Positions 21,338-29,937 are shown, counted from the first letter of the stretch. The stretch is DNA of 33,427 nt from Verrucomicrobiales bacterium (GCA_021648365.1 JAKISY010000051.1:1-33427), one strand, 5' to 3'. Notes: generated by a model not told the origin, from the letters alone. Program-made: numbers and translations.

Positions 21338-21601
21338 ATGTCCAGAGTTTGCAGTATTACAGGTGCCCACGTTACTAAAGGTAGAAAAATTCACCGTAGC
21401 GGTCTCGCTAAGAAAAAAGGTGGAGTGGGACGTCACGTGACTAAAACAGTCAAACGGACTTTCTCACCCAATCTTCGAGTGAAGCGTATTTGGGTACCTG
21501 AGTTGAATCGTTTCATCCGTGTCAAAGTGACCGCGCGTGCTTTGAAGACCATTGATAAAAACGGTGCTTACGCTACTTTGAAAAAAGCAGGGCTTATCTA
21601 A
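21338..21601 (+). CDS. rpmB: 50S ribosomal protein L28
   Basis: An 87-aa basic ribosomal protein. The N-terminus MSRVCSITGAHVTKG and the later TFSPNLRVKRIWVPELNRFI, VKVTARALKTIDKNG are the conserved L28 pattern. There is one Cys (CSITG) and no CxxC pair, so this is the zinc-independent form. The usual neighbour rpmG was not found. A clear terminator follows at 21628-21659. Confidence 0.97.
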   Translation: MSRVCSITGAHVTKGRKIHRSGLAKKKGGVGRHVTKTVKRTFSPNLRVKRIWVPELNRFIRVKVTARALKTIDKNGAYATLKKAGLI

Positions 21602-21627
21602 GCCCGCTTGGTTGAAGATTTTTATTT

Positions 21628-21659
21628 GGAGCAGGAGCGATTCCTGCTCCTTTTATTTT
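21628..21659 (+). terminator. Intrinsic terminator after rpmB
   Basis: A perfect 9-bp stem GGAGCAGGA / TCCTGCTCC (21628-21636 and 21642-21650) with a 5-nt loop, followed by TTTTATTTT. Confidence 0.9.
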
Positions 21660-21717
21660 GTGCTCTAAGCTGCTTGAGCTTTGCAGTGGCTGTTGTATTT
21701 TGGTTTTTTCAAGAAGT

Positions 21718-21924
21718 ATGGCATTCAGCGTTTTCAGCAAAAAGTCAGGTAAGACCTATTACCTGCACAGCAGTGAGCAGTCTCGCAAAGATGGTGCGAC
21801 TACTGTGCTTTATTATTTTGCTGGAGATTTACGTGAAGAGGGCGGTGTGGAGGTTTTGCCTGCTGACTATATCGTGGTGGAAAATCAGCGCACGGGTCAG
21901 CCGTATTTGAAAAAACGCAGCTGA
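21718..21924 (+). CDS. Small conserved-looking protein of unknown function
   Basis: A 68-aa protein starting at the ATG at 21718 (MAFSVFSKKSGKTYYLHSSE). It continues GATTVLYYFAGDLREEGGVE, VLPADYIVVENQRTGQPYLK, a compact beta-rich pattern with no Cys and no membrane segment. Longer in-frame readings would run back through the rpmB terminator and encode unlikely sequence, so I reject them. It has no assigned function that I recognise. The balanced composition supports a real gene. Confidence 0.7.
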   Translation: MAFSVFSKKSGKTYYLHSSEQSRKDGATTVLYYFAGDLREEGGVEVLPADYIVVENQRTGQPYLKKRS

Positions 21925-21950
21925 GCTGGTTCGCTACGGCATAACTTGGC

Positions 21951-22460
21951 TTAGCTCAGGTCAAAATCGCTGTCGAAGTCGCTGTCCCCACCACCTTCGA
22001 AATCGACTTCGCGCACGCGTTTCTGGTCGCGTAGCTTTTCGACGTGTTTGCGCACGTGCTCGCGCACGGTGGCGACATCGCTGATCGCTTCGATGGCGAC
22101 GCTTGGGTGGCTGCGATCGGATGTCTCGAGGTTGAGGATGCCGAGTCCGAACATTCTTAGGAAGAAGGGTTGTTCGATGTTGGTATCTTTGACGCGGTAG
22201 AGCTCGATTTCGTCAATTTTGCGATTGAACACGCCTTCGTAGAGCCGCAGGCGTTGGGTGGTGAGTTCGTAAACTCGGCTTTTGACGACTAGCCATTTCC
22301 AGCCAGCCCACACGACAGGGATGATCATGGCGGCAAAAGCTGGCGGGAAAAAGGCCCCGCCGACGCCAATGCCAATGATCAGGATCAATGCGTAGGTGAA
22401 GGTGCCTAGGTTTAATAACTGTGAAGGTGAGCTTTTCCAGATTACGGATTCGTCGTTCAT
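21951..22460 (-). CDS. Membrane protein with bacterial PH domain (bPH_2/DUF304)
   Basis: A 169-aa protein. Two adjacent hydrophobic segments (FTYALILIIGIGVGGAFF and AFAAMIIPVVWAGWKWLVV, residues about 20-59) are followed by a PH-like domain: SRVYELTTQRLRLYEGVFNR, KIDEIELYRVKDTNIEQPF and FGLGILNLETSD. This is the standard bPH_2 arrangement; function is unknown in most species. The tail after residue about 145 is very acidic, with repeated Asp (GGGDSDFDSDFDLS). Convergent with the small gene before it. Confidence 0.85.
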   Translation of the reverse strand: MNDESVIWKSSPSQLLNLGTFTYALILIIGIGVGGAFFPPAFAAMIIPVVWAGWKWLVVKSRVYELTTQRLRLYEGVFNRKIDEIELYRVKDTNIEQPFFLRMFGLGILNLETSDRSHPSVAIEAISDVATVREHVRKHVEKLRDQKRVREVDFEGGGDSDFDSDFDLS

Positions 22461-22595
22461 GATGGGGAAGTATAGGCAGGCTTGAGGGGATGCGCCATTG
22501 CAAGAATGAAGAAATTTTGTAATCGCTCATGTTGGAGGAAGGGCTTGCGGTGAAAAAAAGCATTGTCGTCTAGGGGAGATTGCTTAGTGTGTGGT

Positions 22596-23549
22596 ATGAA
22601 AAAAACAGATCGGCGTGAATTTATCATCAGTGGTGCAGCTGCTGTCGCAGTAGCTACGTTATCAAACTCTACGGCGTTGGCGGCGGCTGAGCCTAAGAGG
22701 AAAATGACGATGGACCTGATCTGTGGAAGGCTTGGGGTGAAGGCAAATCAAGAGCAAGCGATCGATTTTGCGGCACAGCATGGTTTTGAATCGGTTGGTC
22801 CCAATGCGGGGGAGTTGGCGAAGTTGAGTTCTGCGCAGTTGCAGGAAATGAAGGGGCGCTTGAAAGAGAAGGGTTTAGTGTTTTCTGCAGCGGGCATGCC
22901 GGTGGATTTTCGTGGTGGTGAGGAGAAGTTCAAAACGGGGCTTGCTGCCTTGCCTGCCGAGGCAGCGGTTTTGCAAAAGGCGGGGGTGACTCGAGTCGGC
23001 ACTTGGTTGAAGCCTTATAGCGATGATTTGACTTACCTACAGAATTTTCGTCAGCACGGTATTCGTTTGCGGGAGGTGGGGAAGATCTTAGCGGATCACG
23101 GTTTGCGTTTTGGTTTGGAATACGTCGGACCAAAAACGCTGTGGGCGAGTAAGAAGTATGCTTTTGTGCATTCGATGGCGGAAACCAAGGACTTGTTGAG
23201 CGAGATCAATGTGCCGAGCGTGGGTTTTGTCTTGGACAGTTGGCATTGGTACACGGCGCACGAAAATAAGGATGATCTACTTTCGCTTAGCAATGAGCAG
23301 ATCGTGGCGGTGGATTTGAACGATGCTCCGAAGGGGCTTGAGATCGATGCGCAGATTGACAATCAGCGAGAATTGCCTGCGACTACGGGCGTGATCGATG
23401 TGGCGACCTTTTTGCGAGCCTTGAATCAGCTAGGCTATGATGGACCGGTGCGCGCGGAGCCTTTCAATGCGCCTTTGCGCAAGTTGCCAGCGCAGCAGGC
23501 GGTGGCGAAAACAGCAGCAGCGATGAAGAAGGCTTTTGCGATGATTTAA
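22596..23549 (+). CDS. Tat-exported sugar phosphate isomerase/epimerase-like TIM barrel
   Basis: A 317-aa protein from the ATG at 22596. The N-terminus DRREFIISGAAAVAVATL is a twin-arginine signal, with cleavage likely near ALAAAEP. The mature part matches the AP_endonuc_2/xylose-isomerase-like barrel: AIDFAAQHGFESVGPNAGEL, GLRFGLEYVG, FVLDSWHWYTA (metal-binding Asp and His), IVAVDLNDAP and GPVRAEPFN. Such exported barrel proteins are very common in Planctomycetes and Verrucomicrobia. The substrate is unknown. A longer start would place extra residues before the Tat motif and is unlikely. Confidence 0.9.
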   Translation: MKKTDRREFIISGAAAVAVATLSNSTALAAAEPKRKMTMDLICGRLGVKANQEQAIDFAAQHGFESVGPNAGELAKLSSAQLQEMKGRLKEKGLVFSAAGMPVDFRGGEEKFKTGLAALPAEAAVLQKAGVTRVGTWLKPYSDDLTYLQNFRQHGIRLREVGKILADHGLRFGLEYVGPKTLWASKKYAFVHSMAETKDLLSEINVPSVGFVLDSWHWYTAHENKDDLLSLSNEQIVAVDLNDAPKGLEIDAQIDNQRELPATTGVIDVATFLRALNQLGYDGPVRAEPFNAPLRKLPAQQAVAKTAAAMKKAFAMI

Positions 23550-23640
23550 GGTGGCTGGATGCCGTAGCTTATGGTAAGGGCTAGACGGATACACGGATTG
23601 CCAATCCATGCCGCGGTGTGGGGCAGAGCTAGATCAAGCT

Positions 23641-25902
23641 TTATGGCTTTGCATACTTCTCTACCGGATGGTTTTCCCATTTGGGTAGGCCGGTGGTTTG
23701 TGCTGCGACCTTATCGCTGAGTGGTAGGTTCCAAGTTTGCCAGAAGGGGGTGAGGTTTTTGCCGCAGGCTTTGGAGAGGCGGATGACAAATTGGTCGTTT
23801 TTTTCCTGTTGGGTTTTTGGCCATTCGGATTTTGGTAGTTGGTTGTATTCGTTGAAGAGTTTTTTGAAGGGTTCCCAGCCGAACTCTTCTTGGATCATCT
23901 GGTAGGGTTCGAGAGCTGTCCACATGCTCCAGTCGCGGGAAAAATTGCGACCGTTCTTGAAGTAGTCTTCTTTACGTTTTTTACGTTTATCAGCTTTGAC
24001 CGCCACATGAGTGTTGGTGCTTTTTTTGCCGATTAGGTTTTCGTAGATGTAAAGCGACCACAAGTTGCAGGTGGTTTCGCCCGTGCCTGGCAGTGCCCAG
24101 AGGTCGTGTTGGTGGTTGTGACCGTATTCGTGAAAAAATCCCCAATTGCCATTTTTACGTAGGTCGCGAGCATCGACGGCTTGCAGGGCGTTTTTGCCGA
24201 TGTGGGCAGCGACGGGGTAACTGGAATGCATCGACCCTGCAGATAACTGACGATCAAAGACGATGCGCTCGGCACGGTAGTCATCACGATCCACCGCGAC
24301 TAACTCCGCTGCGGTGTCGATGATGTCGTTCCAGACTTCCATCACTTTGTCAGGATCATTGAGCTTGCGGATGTAAGAGGATGGCAGGGCGATGATCATG
24401 CGATCGGAGACGAGCTCCGCCCATGGTGCAGGGTATTTGCGGATAGTTTGTTTCCAATCGCTGAGTTTCGTTTTGCCATGCACATAGAGAGGGGCGCGCA
24501 CTCCGCCTTCGATGGTGATCTTGAAAGGTGGGTAGTCGGCGTCGCGTGGCACGCGGATGCTGACCATTCCGCCGAGGCCGTTGGCGGCTGCGGTGATGGT
24601 TTTATCAATATCAAATTCATTGCGCAGGCGCGGGTAGCGGGTCCATTTGTCTTTGTTGAGCAGGCTGCCACCGTAGGAGCCGATGACGACTTCGAAGCCT
24701 TGGTGGATCAGTTGTTCGGGGAAGGTGACTTTGATGAGTTCGCCAGGTGGGGCGTAGATTCCCGTCGGACGCATCTCCTTGGCTGCCCAGGCTCCGGCGC
24801 CGCGACCAGATAACCAGCCTTTGTATTTGCCGTCTATGGTAAGTGTTTGGCTGATGCGTTGGGTGTTTTTGGGGATGGCTCCAGGGTAATCGTCGGCAGC
24901 GGGTATTTTGGTGATAAAGCGAGCGGGGGCGTTTTGATTGATGTGATCCCTGGCTCGGATGATGGTTTCCTCTAGTCCGGCAGAGTCGCTGTTACTGGCA
25001 GGTTTGATGGGTTTTTCTTTGCTAGGGATGATGGCTCCCATTTTCATTTCGAGTTGATCGAGAGCTTGCATGAATTGGGTCAAGCTGGTGCCGGTGAGAT
25101 ATTTGCCTTCGTCGAGTTGTGCGATCAACTGAGAGGATTGCGAAGGGCTGAGTGTCTTGAGGGTTTTGCTGAGTTCTTGTGCCGCAGCGATGGCATGCGA
25201 GCCTGGCGTAGCAGCCTTGATGTTAATGGGGGCTTTGCCCGCGGTGCCGTTGGGTAGATAGGTAAGTCCAGCGGCTTGAATGATCTGGTTGCCTGGGAAG
25301 GTGGAGTAGTCTGGGTATTGATTGGCAAAAGCCCAAGGGGTGGTGGCGGTGAGCAGTCCGCCTCCTTGAGCCACAAAGCTGTTGATCGCTTGGATGGATT
25401 TTGGGTCTTTGAGGTTGTGACCGATGACGGCAAGCACATCCACTCTTTTTAGTTTTCTGCTAAACTGGTCTGCGGGGATGATGGTGACTTTGAATCCTTG
25501 TTTTTTCAGAAAGTCTCCTAATTTACTTAATTTTGGAGTTAGGCCAATTTTTGGTTTTTGAGAGTGACCCGCCCAGCGGAAAGAGTTGAGAATGAGGTCA
25601 GCTGAGTATTTTTGTTGTAGCAGATCTCCCGTTAAGAAGCTGCCGTGACTGAAGGCGATCACGCGCCCTTTTTGTGCGAAACCAGCAGCGGCAAGGGTGC
25701 GGGCATTGGCATCGGATAGCAGGTTGAAGCTATGATCGCCAGTGATCTTGATGATGCCTGGGACGGATTTCTTGAGCGTGATCTCTCCTCCGCCTGCGTT
25801 GATGAGTTGGCGGGCTTTGACTGAGGGGGAAGGCTGCTGTGCGAATAGGGGGGAGCAGAGCAGGGTGGACGCTAGCAGCAGGGCGGGGATTTTTTTTCGC
25901 AT
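23641..25902 (-). CDS. Secreted M60-family (enhancin-like) metallopeptidase
   Basis: A 753-aa protein with a Sec signal (ALLLASTLLCSPLFAQ). Residues about 35-250 look like a TCAF/ThuA-like alpha-beta domain (GRVIAFSHGSFL; VDVLAVIGHNL). Middle residues carry YAPPGELIKVTFPE, characteristic of M60 proteins. The catalytic zinc motif is HEYGH at residues 591-595, with a likely third ligand at Glu609 in GTGETTCNLW. M60 peptidases cut glycoproteins such as mucins; in an environmental species the target is open. It starts 2 bp after the esterase gene on the same strand, so the two are one operon. Confidence 0.9.
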   Translation of the reverse strand: MRKKIPALLLASTLLCSPLFAQQPSPSVKARQLINAGGGEITLKKSVPGIIKITGDHSFNLLSDANARTLAAAGFAQKGRVIAFSHGSFLTGDLLQQKYSADLILNSFRWAGHSQKPKIGLTPKLSKLGDFLKKQGFKVTIIPADQFSRKLKRVDVLAVIGHNLKDPKSIQAINSFVAQGGGLLTATTPWAFANQYPDYSTFPGNQIIQAAGLTYLPNGTAGKAPINIKAATPGSHAIAAAQELSKTLKTLSPSQSSQLIAQLDEGKYLTGTSLTQFMQALDQLEMKMGAIIPSKEKPIKPASNSDSAGLEETIIRARDHINQNAPARFITKIPAADDYPGAIPKNTQRISQTLTIDGKYKGWLSGRGAGAWAAKEMRPTGIYAPPGELIKVTFPEQLIHQGFEVVIGSYGGSLLNKDKWTRYPRLRNEFDIDKTITAAANGLGGMVSIRVPRDADYPPFKITIEGGVRAPLYVHGKTKLSDWKQTIRKYPAPWAELVSDRMIIALPSSYIRKLNDPDKVMEVWNDIIDTAAELVAVDRDDYRAERIVFDRQLSAGSMHSSYPVAAHIGKNALQAVDARDLRKNGNWGFFHEYGHNHQHDLWALPGTGETTCNLWSLYIYENLIGKKSTNTHVAVKADKRKKRKEDYFKNGRNFSRDWSMWTALEPYQMIQEEFGWEPFKKLFNEYNQLPKSEWPKTQQEKNDQFVIRLSKACGKNLTPFWQTWNLPLSDKVAAQTTGLPKWENHPVEKYAKP

Positions 25903-25904
25903 TA

Positions 25905-27155
25905 TTAAGGGTAGGTCAAATCAAACTGCAGTGCTTTCATGTCGCTGCTGATAGAGAGGGATAACGGCTGGAGATCTTTTTGTGACAAACGATCGCAGTG
26001 TATGACACGGTCTTCTGTTTGGTGAGTGGCATCCCAGATCGACGCCTCGAAGGAAATGAGCGACGGACTAGCGACTGGGCCGTTGTCTGGGCTGATCTGA
26101 AATTTCCCTTTGCGCACGACCGTGGAAGTGACGGGCAGATTGGGATCGTTTGGGGCGAAGGTGATTGAGCCCCAGCTGACGGGGGTGCCATTGAGGGAGA
26201 CTTTGCCTGAAACTGGGACACGTTTGGGGCTTCCTTTAGGGACGAGGAAACCATTCGTGCGCAGCCAAGCTTTGAGATGTCCGCCCCAAGTGCCAAGAAT
26301 AGGATCGCCGGCTTGCAGTCCGACGCCGTGGGGACCTTTTTGGTAGATGTGCAATTCGGCTGGGATTTTGTGTTGGCGCAGAGCGAGGTAAAAGCGTACT
26401 GAGTTTTCTGCGGGAACGGCGTTATCTTGATCGGTGTGGAAGAGGAAAGTGGGTGGAGTTTGATCGGTGATGTTGAGTTCTGAAGAGACGTGTTTGGCGG
26501 CTTTGGGATCGTCGTTTTTGTCTGCGCCGAGCAGATTTTTTCGTGATCCTTTGTGGGTGAACTCTGAATCCATGGTGATGACGGGGTAACAGAGCACGGC
26601 GAAATCCGGACGAGCGGATGCTTGGTCAATAGCATCACTGGCGGGGTAAGCTTTTTCATCAAATTTGGTGGCTGCCATCGACGCCAAATGCCCGCCTGCA
26701 GAAAAACCCATCACGCCGATGCGGTGGGGATCGATTTGGTAGGTTTCCGCTTGGCTGCGCACTAGGCGCAGTGCGCGCTGCACGTCGGCGAGCTGGGTGG
26801 GGAAGTGGTAGTCATGGCTGCCGAGGCGGTAGTGCAGCACGAAGGCGGTAACGCCAAAGGTATTGTAGAATTCAGCAATTTGTTTGCCTTCGTGGTCGAG
26901 TGCGAGTCCGCCGTAGCCGCCGCCAGGACAGACTACGACTGCGGCTCCGTTGCGGATTTTTTCATCGGCTAGGTAGATATCGACAAAAGGTTGGTCGAAG
27001 TCTTTGTCGCCGTGGGAGTAAGGGGCGGCTTGCTGCCAGAGTAAGGCTCGAGCCGGTTCTTGGGCATTGGCTGGACTTGGTAGAAGGGCGTGAGTCGTCA
27101 TGATCAGAGTGGCGAGAAGCGAGAGTCGAGTGAGTAAGGTGTTTTTCATGGTCAT
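25905..27155 (-). CDS. Secreted alpha/beta-hydrolase (acetyl-xylan-esterase-like) with C-terminal beta domain
   Basis: A 416-aa protein (an ATG two codons later, at 27149, is equally good). Signal peptide ends near NAQEPA. Hydrolase core at residues about 35-315: oxyanion loop CPGGGYG (76-82), nucleophile Ser152 in GFSAGGHLASM, Asp in HTDQDNAVP and His in GPHGVGL, as in BD-FAE/acetyl esterases. Residues about 325-416 (SGKVSLNGTPVSWGSITFAP) resemble the small carboxypeptidase-regulatory-like beta domain that many planctomycete proteins carry; here it is appended to an esterase. First gene of a two-gene operon with the M60 peptidase. Confidence 0.88.
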   Translation of the reverse strand: MTMKNTLLTRLSLLATLIMTTHALLPSPANAQEPARALLWQQAAPYSHGDKDFDQPFVDIYLADEKIRNGAAVVVCPGGGYGGLALDHEGKQIAEFYNTFGVTAFVLHYRLGSHDYHFPTQLADVQRALRLVRSQAETYQIDPHRIGVMGFSAGGHLASMAATKFDEKAYPASDAIDQASARPDFAVLCYPVITMDSEFTHKGSRKNLLGADKNDDPKAAKHVSSELNITDQTPPTFLFHTDQDNAVPAENSVRFYLALRQHKIPAELHIYQKGPHGVGLQAGDPILGTWGGHLKAWLRTNGFLVPKGSPKRVPVSGKVSLNGTPVSWGSITFAPNDPNLPVTSTVVRKGKFQISPDNGPVASPSLISFEASIWDATHQTEDRVIHCDRLSQKDLQPLSLSISSDMKALQFDLTYP

Positions 27156-27267
27156 TTGAGGGGTTCAAGAGAGGACAAGACTACAGGTATATGGAGCTTT
27201 TGCCAAAGAGAGAAATGCAAAGACGCCTTTGATTTGCAGATTGGGAAAAAGTGGAGTAGGTAGAGTA

Positions 27268-27684
27268 ATGCAAACGCTGACTGCCGAAATAACTATTGAC
27301 GAGAAAATCCAAGATTTGTGTGAAACGATTCTTGCTGATGAAGAATACTGCAAAAACGTAGCCTGTATCGAAGCTCTGCTCGATGATCCTTCATCCAAGG
27401 AGGTCTATGTGAAATTCGCCCAAAAGGGTGAAGAAATGCACCAAAAACAACATTCTGGAGCGGAAGTGACGGATGCCGATTTGGATGAGTATGAGACTTT
27501 GCGCAAAGCTGCGGATGAAAATTCGAAAGTGAAAAACTTCATGAGCGCACAGAATGAACTGAATTCTTTGCATCAGAAGGTATCCAAATATATTTCCAAA
27601 ACCATCGAGAACGGTAAAGTTCCTACAGAGAAAGAAATGAACGCCAAGGACGGATGTTGTGGTGGCGGATGTGGTTGTGACTGA
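27268..27684 (+). CDS. YlbF/YmcA-family protein with Cys-rich C-terminus
   Basis: A 138-aa, largely helical protein. The segments AEITIDEKIQDLCETIL and the heptad-rich middle (LDEYETLRKAADENSKVKNF, NELNSLHQKVSKYIS) fit the Com_YlbF family. In Bacillus, YlbF and YmcA form with YaaT a complex that acts on RNA maturation and binds iron-sulfur clusters. The C-terminus here is DGCCGGGCGCD, four cysteines in a glycine-rich tail, a plausible cluster or metal site. I start at the ATG at 27268 rather than further upstream because the added residues are not family-like. A terminator hairpin follows at 27709. Confidence 0.82.
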   Translation: MQTLTAEITIDEKIQDLCETILADEEYCKNVACIEALLDDPSSKEVYVKFAQKGEEMHQKQHSGAEVTDADLDEYETLRKAADENSKVKNFMSAQNELNSLHQKVSKYISKTIENGKVPTEKEMNAKDGCCGGGCGCD

Positions 27685-28429
27685 GCTGAGACCTTTAGCA
27701 AAAAAGAGAGCGGACTTTTTAGTCCGCTTTTTTTTGCTGTGCTTTTTTCTCAAAGCAGGTTTGGTGGTGGCAAATGAGAGGGAAGCTAAACCGTGGGTGG
27801 CGCAGATAAGTAAAAATTCGGACTGGTTGAAGAAGTCCTACCGATTGAACCGTCAGGCGACTAAACTGAATCCTGAAATTTGTTTTGTCGGCGATTCATT
27901 GACGGAGTTTTGGAATGCGCAAGGAGATCCTATCTGGCAGTTGGAGTTTCATGATAAAAGGGTAGCGAATTTGGGACTAGCTGCCGATCGGGTGGAAAAC
28001 ATTTTGTGGCGGCTAAAAAATGGAGGCTTGGCTAAAATAAAGCCCAAGATTTTTGTGGTGATGCTGGGAACTAATAATCTTTCGAAGCAGAGTCCTGATT
28101 CACCTGATGAGGTGGCACGAGGAGTAGCGGAGGTGTTAAAGTTGATTCGAAGCAAACTACCGCAGAGTCGGGTTTTGTTATTGTCGATTCTGCCGAATGG
28201 TTATGATCCGAGATCTAAGCTGCGTAAGAGTGTTCGGGTGACGAATGAGGCTTTGCGTGAAATGGAGGTGGAAGGGGAGGTTGAATTTTTGGATATCCAT
28301 GATGCATTTCTCAATGCTCAAGGAGCTTGGAAGCGCACATTGACACTTGATGGCACGCACCTCACGATGAGAGGGTATGAGCTATGGATGAATCATTTGC
28401 ATCAACCTTTGGCAGACGCATTGAGGTAG
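27659..28429 (+). CDS. Secreted SGNH/GDSL hydrolase (PAF-acetylhydrolase-like)
   Basis: An esterase/lipase-fold protein of about 256 aa. Block I is FVGDSLTEFW with the catalytic Ser, block II GLAADRVENILWRL with Gly, block III MLGTNN with Asn, and block V DGTHLTMRGYE with the catalytic Asp and His, so all blocks are present. The N-terminus is uncertain: GTG at 27659 (used here) lies inside the YlbF-like gene, and alternatives are GTG at 27671 or 27677 or TTG at 27734. The hydrophobic run FLVRFFLLCFFLKAGLVVA is a signal peptide, and an intrinsic-terminator-like hairpin falls within its coding region. Confidence 0.88.
   Translation: MVADVVVTELRPLAKKRADFLVRFFLLCFFLKAGLVVANEREAKPWVAQISKNSDWLKKSYRLNRQATKLNPEICFVGDSLTEFWNAQGDPIWQLEFHDKRVANLGLAADRVENILWRLKNGGLAKIKPKIFVVMLGTNNLSKQSPDSPDEVARGVAEVLKLIRSKLPQSRVLLLSILPNGYDPRSKLRKSVRVTNEALREMEVEGEVEFLDIHDAFLNAQGAWKRTLTLDGTHLTMRGYELWMNHLHQPLADALR
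27709..27736 (+). terminator. Intrinsic terminator after the YlbF-like gene, inside the next coding region
   Basis: AGCGGACT TTTT AGTCCGCT is a perfect 8-bp stem (27709-27716 and 27721-27728) followed by a run of seven further T. It lies 25 bp after the YlbF-like stop. The same bases are codons of the SGNH hydrolase signal peptide if that protein starts at any of its GTG codons. Confidence 0.85.
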
Positions 28430-28474
28430 TGATTTGAGTTTGTTTTTTTTCTAGATACCGTAAACTAAGCACTT

Positions 28475-29488
28475 ATGGAATGGTTTTACGAAAAAGAGGG
28501 CAAGCAGGAAGGACCGGTTGACGCGGCCGAGTTGATTCGATTGTTGGAGGCGGGGGCAGTGAGTTCGAAATGTTTGGTGTGGAGAGAGGGCATGGAGAGC
28601 TGGTTGCCGATGGAGGAGGCGGATGTTCTGCGCGGAGCGCAAGGTGAAGAGCTAGTGGTCTGCGCTCATTCGGGCGAGGTGAAGCCTAAAACGGATATGG
28701 TGCCTTATGGGGAAAGGTGGGTATTGCCTGAGCACCGTGAAGAGTTTGTGCAGCATTTGATGGAGGGGGCTGCGGTGCCGGGCAGTCAGGGTGCTGCTGA
28801 TTATGATCCTAGGATAGGGCACTATTTGAATCAAGCTTGGCTGATGATGGTAGCAGATTTTTGGCCGATCATAGGGGTGTCGGCGGCAATCATAGTGGGT
28901 TACTCACTAGCATCTCAAATGCCCCTGGGTGGACTACTGGCGACGCCTTTGTTTGCGGGCTTGGGTTATTATATGATGCTCAAGCTGCGTGGGAAAAATG
29001 CAAAATTTGAAGATAGCTTGGCGGGGTTCCAGCGGAATTTTTGGCAGCTCATTTTGATGGGCTTGGTATCGGGTTTGCTGATGATGTTGGTATTTGTGCC
29101 AGGAGTGATGATTGCTGTGGGTGGGATGGTGGCGATGGAAGCAGTTTCAGAACTCGCGGGTATTTCGATCATCGCCCTTGGCACGGTGGTGGCGATGATT
29201 CCTTTTGTTTATCTGAATGCTGCGTGGATGTTTGCGAGTTTGTTGTGCGTCGATAAAAAGATGGATTTTTGGCCGGCGATGTCGCTGAGCATGAAGACGG
29301 TGAATAGGCACTGGTTTTCCTGTTTGATTTTCGGCTTGGTTCTAGGGCTGTTGAATGTCGCAGGAATGTTTCTTTTGTGCGTGGGGGTATTTTTCACGAT
29401 GCCGTGGACCTTATTAGCTTTGGTCTGTTTTTACGAAGATGTGTTCGGGAAGCAGCGCGTGCGTGAGCTGGAAACAGGAGGTCAGTGA
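28475..29488 (+). CDS. GYF_2-domain multi-pass membrane protein
   Basis: A 337-aa protein. Residues 1-50 are a GYF_2 (DUF4339) domain: MEWFYEKEGKQEGPVDAAEL followed by LVWREGMESWLPM, a peptide-binding-type module at the cytoplasmic side. A spacer of about 70 residues contains a CAHSGEVKPKTDMVPYGERW segment. Residues about 118-325 hold roughly five hydrophobic segments, some Gly-rich (GLVSGLLMMLVFVPGVMIAV). The next gene (DUF2752) starts one base after its stop, so they are co-translated; the two domain types often occur together. No enzymatic motif; function unknown. Confidence 0.85.
   Translation: MEWFYEKEGKQEGPVDAAELIRLLEAGAVSSKCLVWREGMESWLPMEEADVLRGAQGEELVVCAHSGEVKPKTDMVPYGERWVLPEHREEFVQHLMEGAAVPGSQGAADYDPRIGHYLNQAWLMMVADFWPIIGVSAAIIVGYSLASQMPLGGLLATPLFAGLGYYMMLKLRGKNAKFEDSLAGFQRNFWQLILMGLVSGLLMMLVFVPGVMIAVGGMVAMEAVSELAGISIIALGTVVAMIPFVYLNAAWMFASLLCVDKKMDFWPAMSLSMKTVNRHWFSCLIFGLVLGLLNVAGMFLLCVGVFFTMPWTLLALVCFYEDVFGKQRVRELETGGQ
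29476..29481 (+). promoter_or_regulatory. Ribosome binding site of the DUF2752 gene
   Basis: AGGAGG 8 bp before the ATG at 29490, inside the end of the GYF_2 gene. It settles the start in favour of 29490 over an earlier in-frame codon. Confidence 0.75.
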
Positions 29489-29489
29489 G

Positions 29490-29882
29490 ATGCGTCGATA
29501 CGAACGTTTGGTTGCGCCGTCGGTCAGTTTGTTTGCGGTGCTCGCTTTGTTGATTGGCGCGCGAACTTACCAAAGTTGGCCAGTCAAAGCTCCGCCGTGT
29601 TCGTTGCGAGTGCTCACAGGGATTCCCTGCATCGGTTGTGGGGGGACAAGGGCTATGGAGGCTTTGTCACGCGCGGATGTGGTTGAGGCTCTGCGCTACA
29701 ATCCGCTGGTGGTCTTAGGCGTGCTGGTGATTGTGCTGTGGTTTTTCTGGGCGCTGCTTACGTTCAAGAGCAAGCGGCGAGTCGTAGGGGAGAGCAAAAA
29801 AATGGCTAAAGTCTGGACGGTGATGATTTTTTTGTTAGTGCTCTTGAATTGGATTTATTTGATTTGTTATTTGCCGTTTTGA
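29490..29882 (+). CDS. DUF2752 membrane protein
   Basis: A 130-aa protein with the DUF2752 signature PCSLRVLTGIPCIGCGGTRA, where the CxxCGGTRA motif is diagnostic of the family, and three hydrophobic segments (about residues 9-25, 70-90, 110-128). It is preceded by AGGAGG at a good distance. Function unknown; the Cys pair could bind a metal or form a disulfide. It is translated with the GYF_2 gene and followed by the ThuA-like gene 55 bp on. Confidence 0.88.
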   Translation: MRRYERLVAPSVSLFAVLALLIGARTYQSWPVKAPPCSLRVLTGIPCIGCGGTRAMEALSRADVVEALRYNPLVVLGVLVIVLWFFWALLTFKSKRRVVGESKKMAKVWTVMIFLLVLLNWIYLICYLPF

Positions 29883-29937
29883 GTCTTGGCTGGTGCGAGG
29901 TGCTTGCGCAGCGGGCATTTTTGTGGCAAGAAAGGGG

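Noticed and set aside
21608..21910. Hydrophobic plus-strand frame after rpmB
   Set aside because: It begins inside the rpmB terminator and overlaps the more credible 68-aa gene at 21718-21924 in another frame.
23550..23640. Terminator between the convergent TIM-barrel and M60 genes
   Set aside because: Only a weak 5-bp stem (GGATT GCC AATCC) without a T-run is present.
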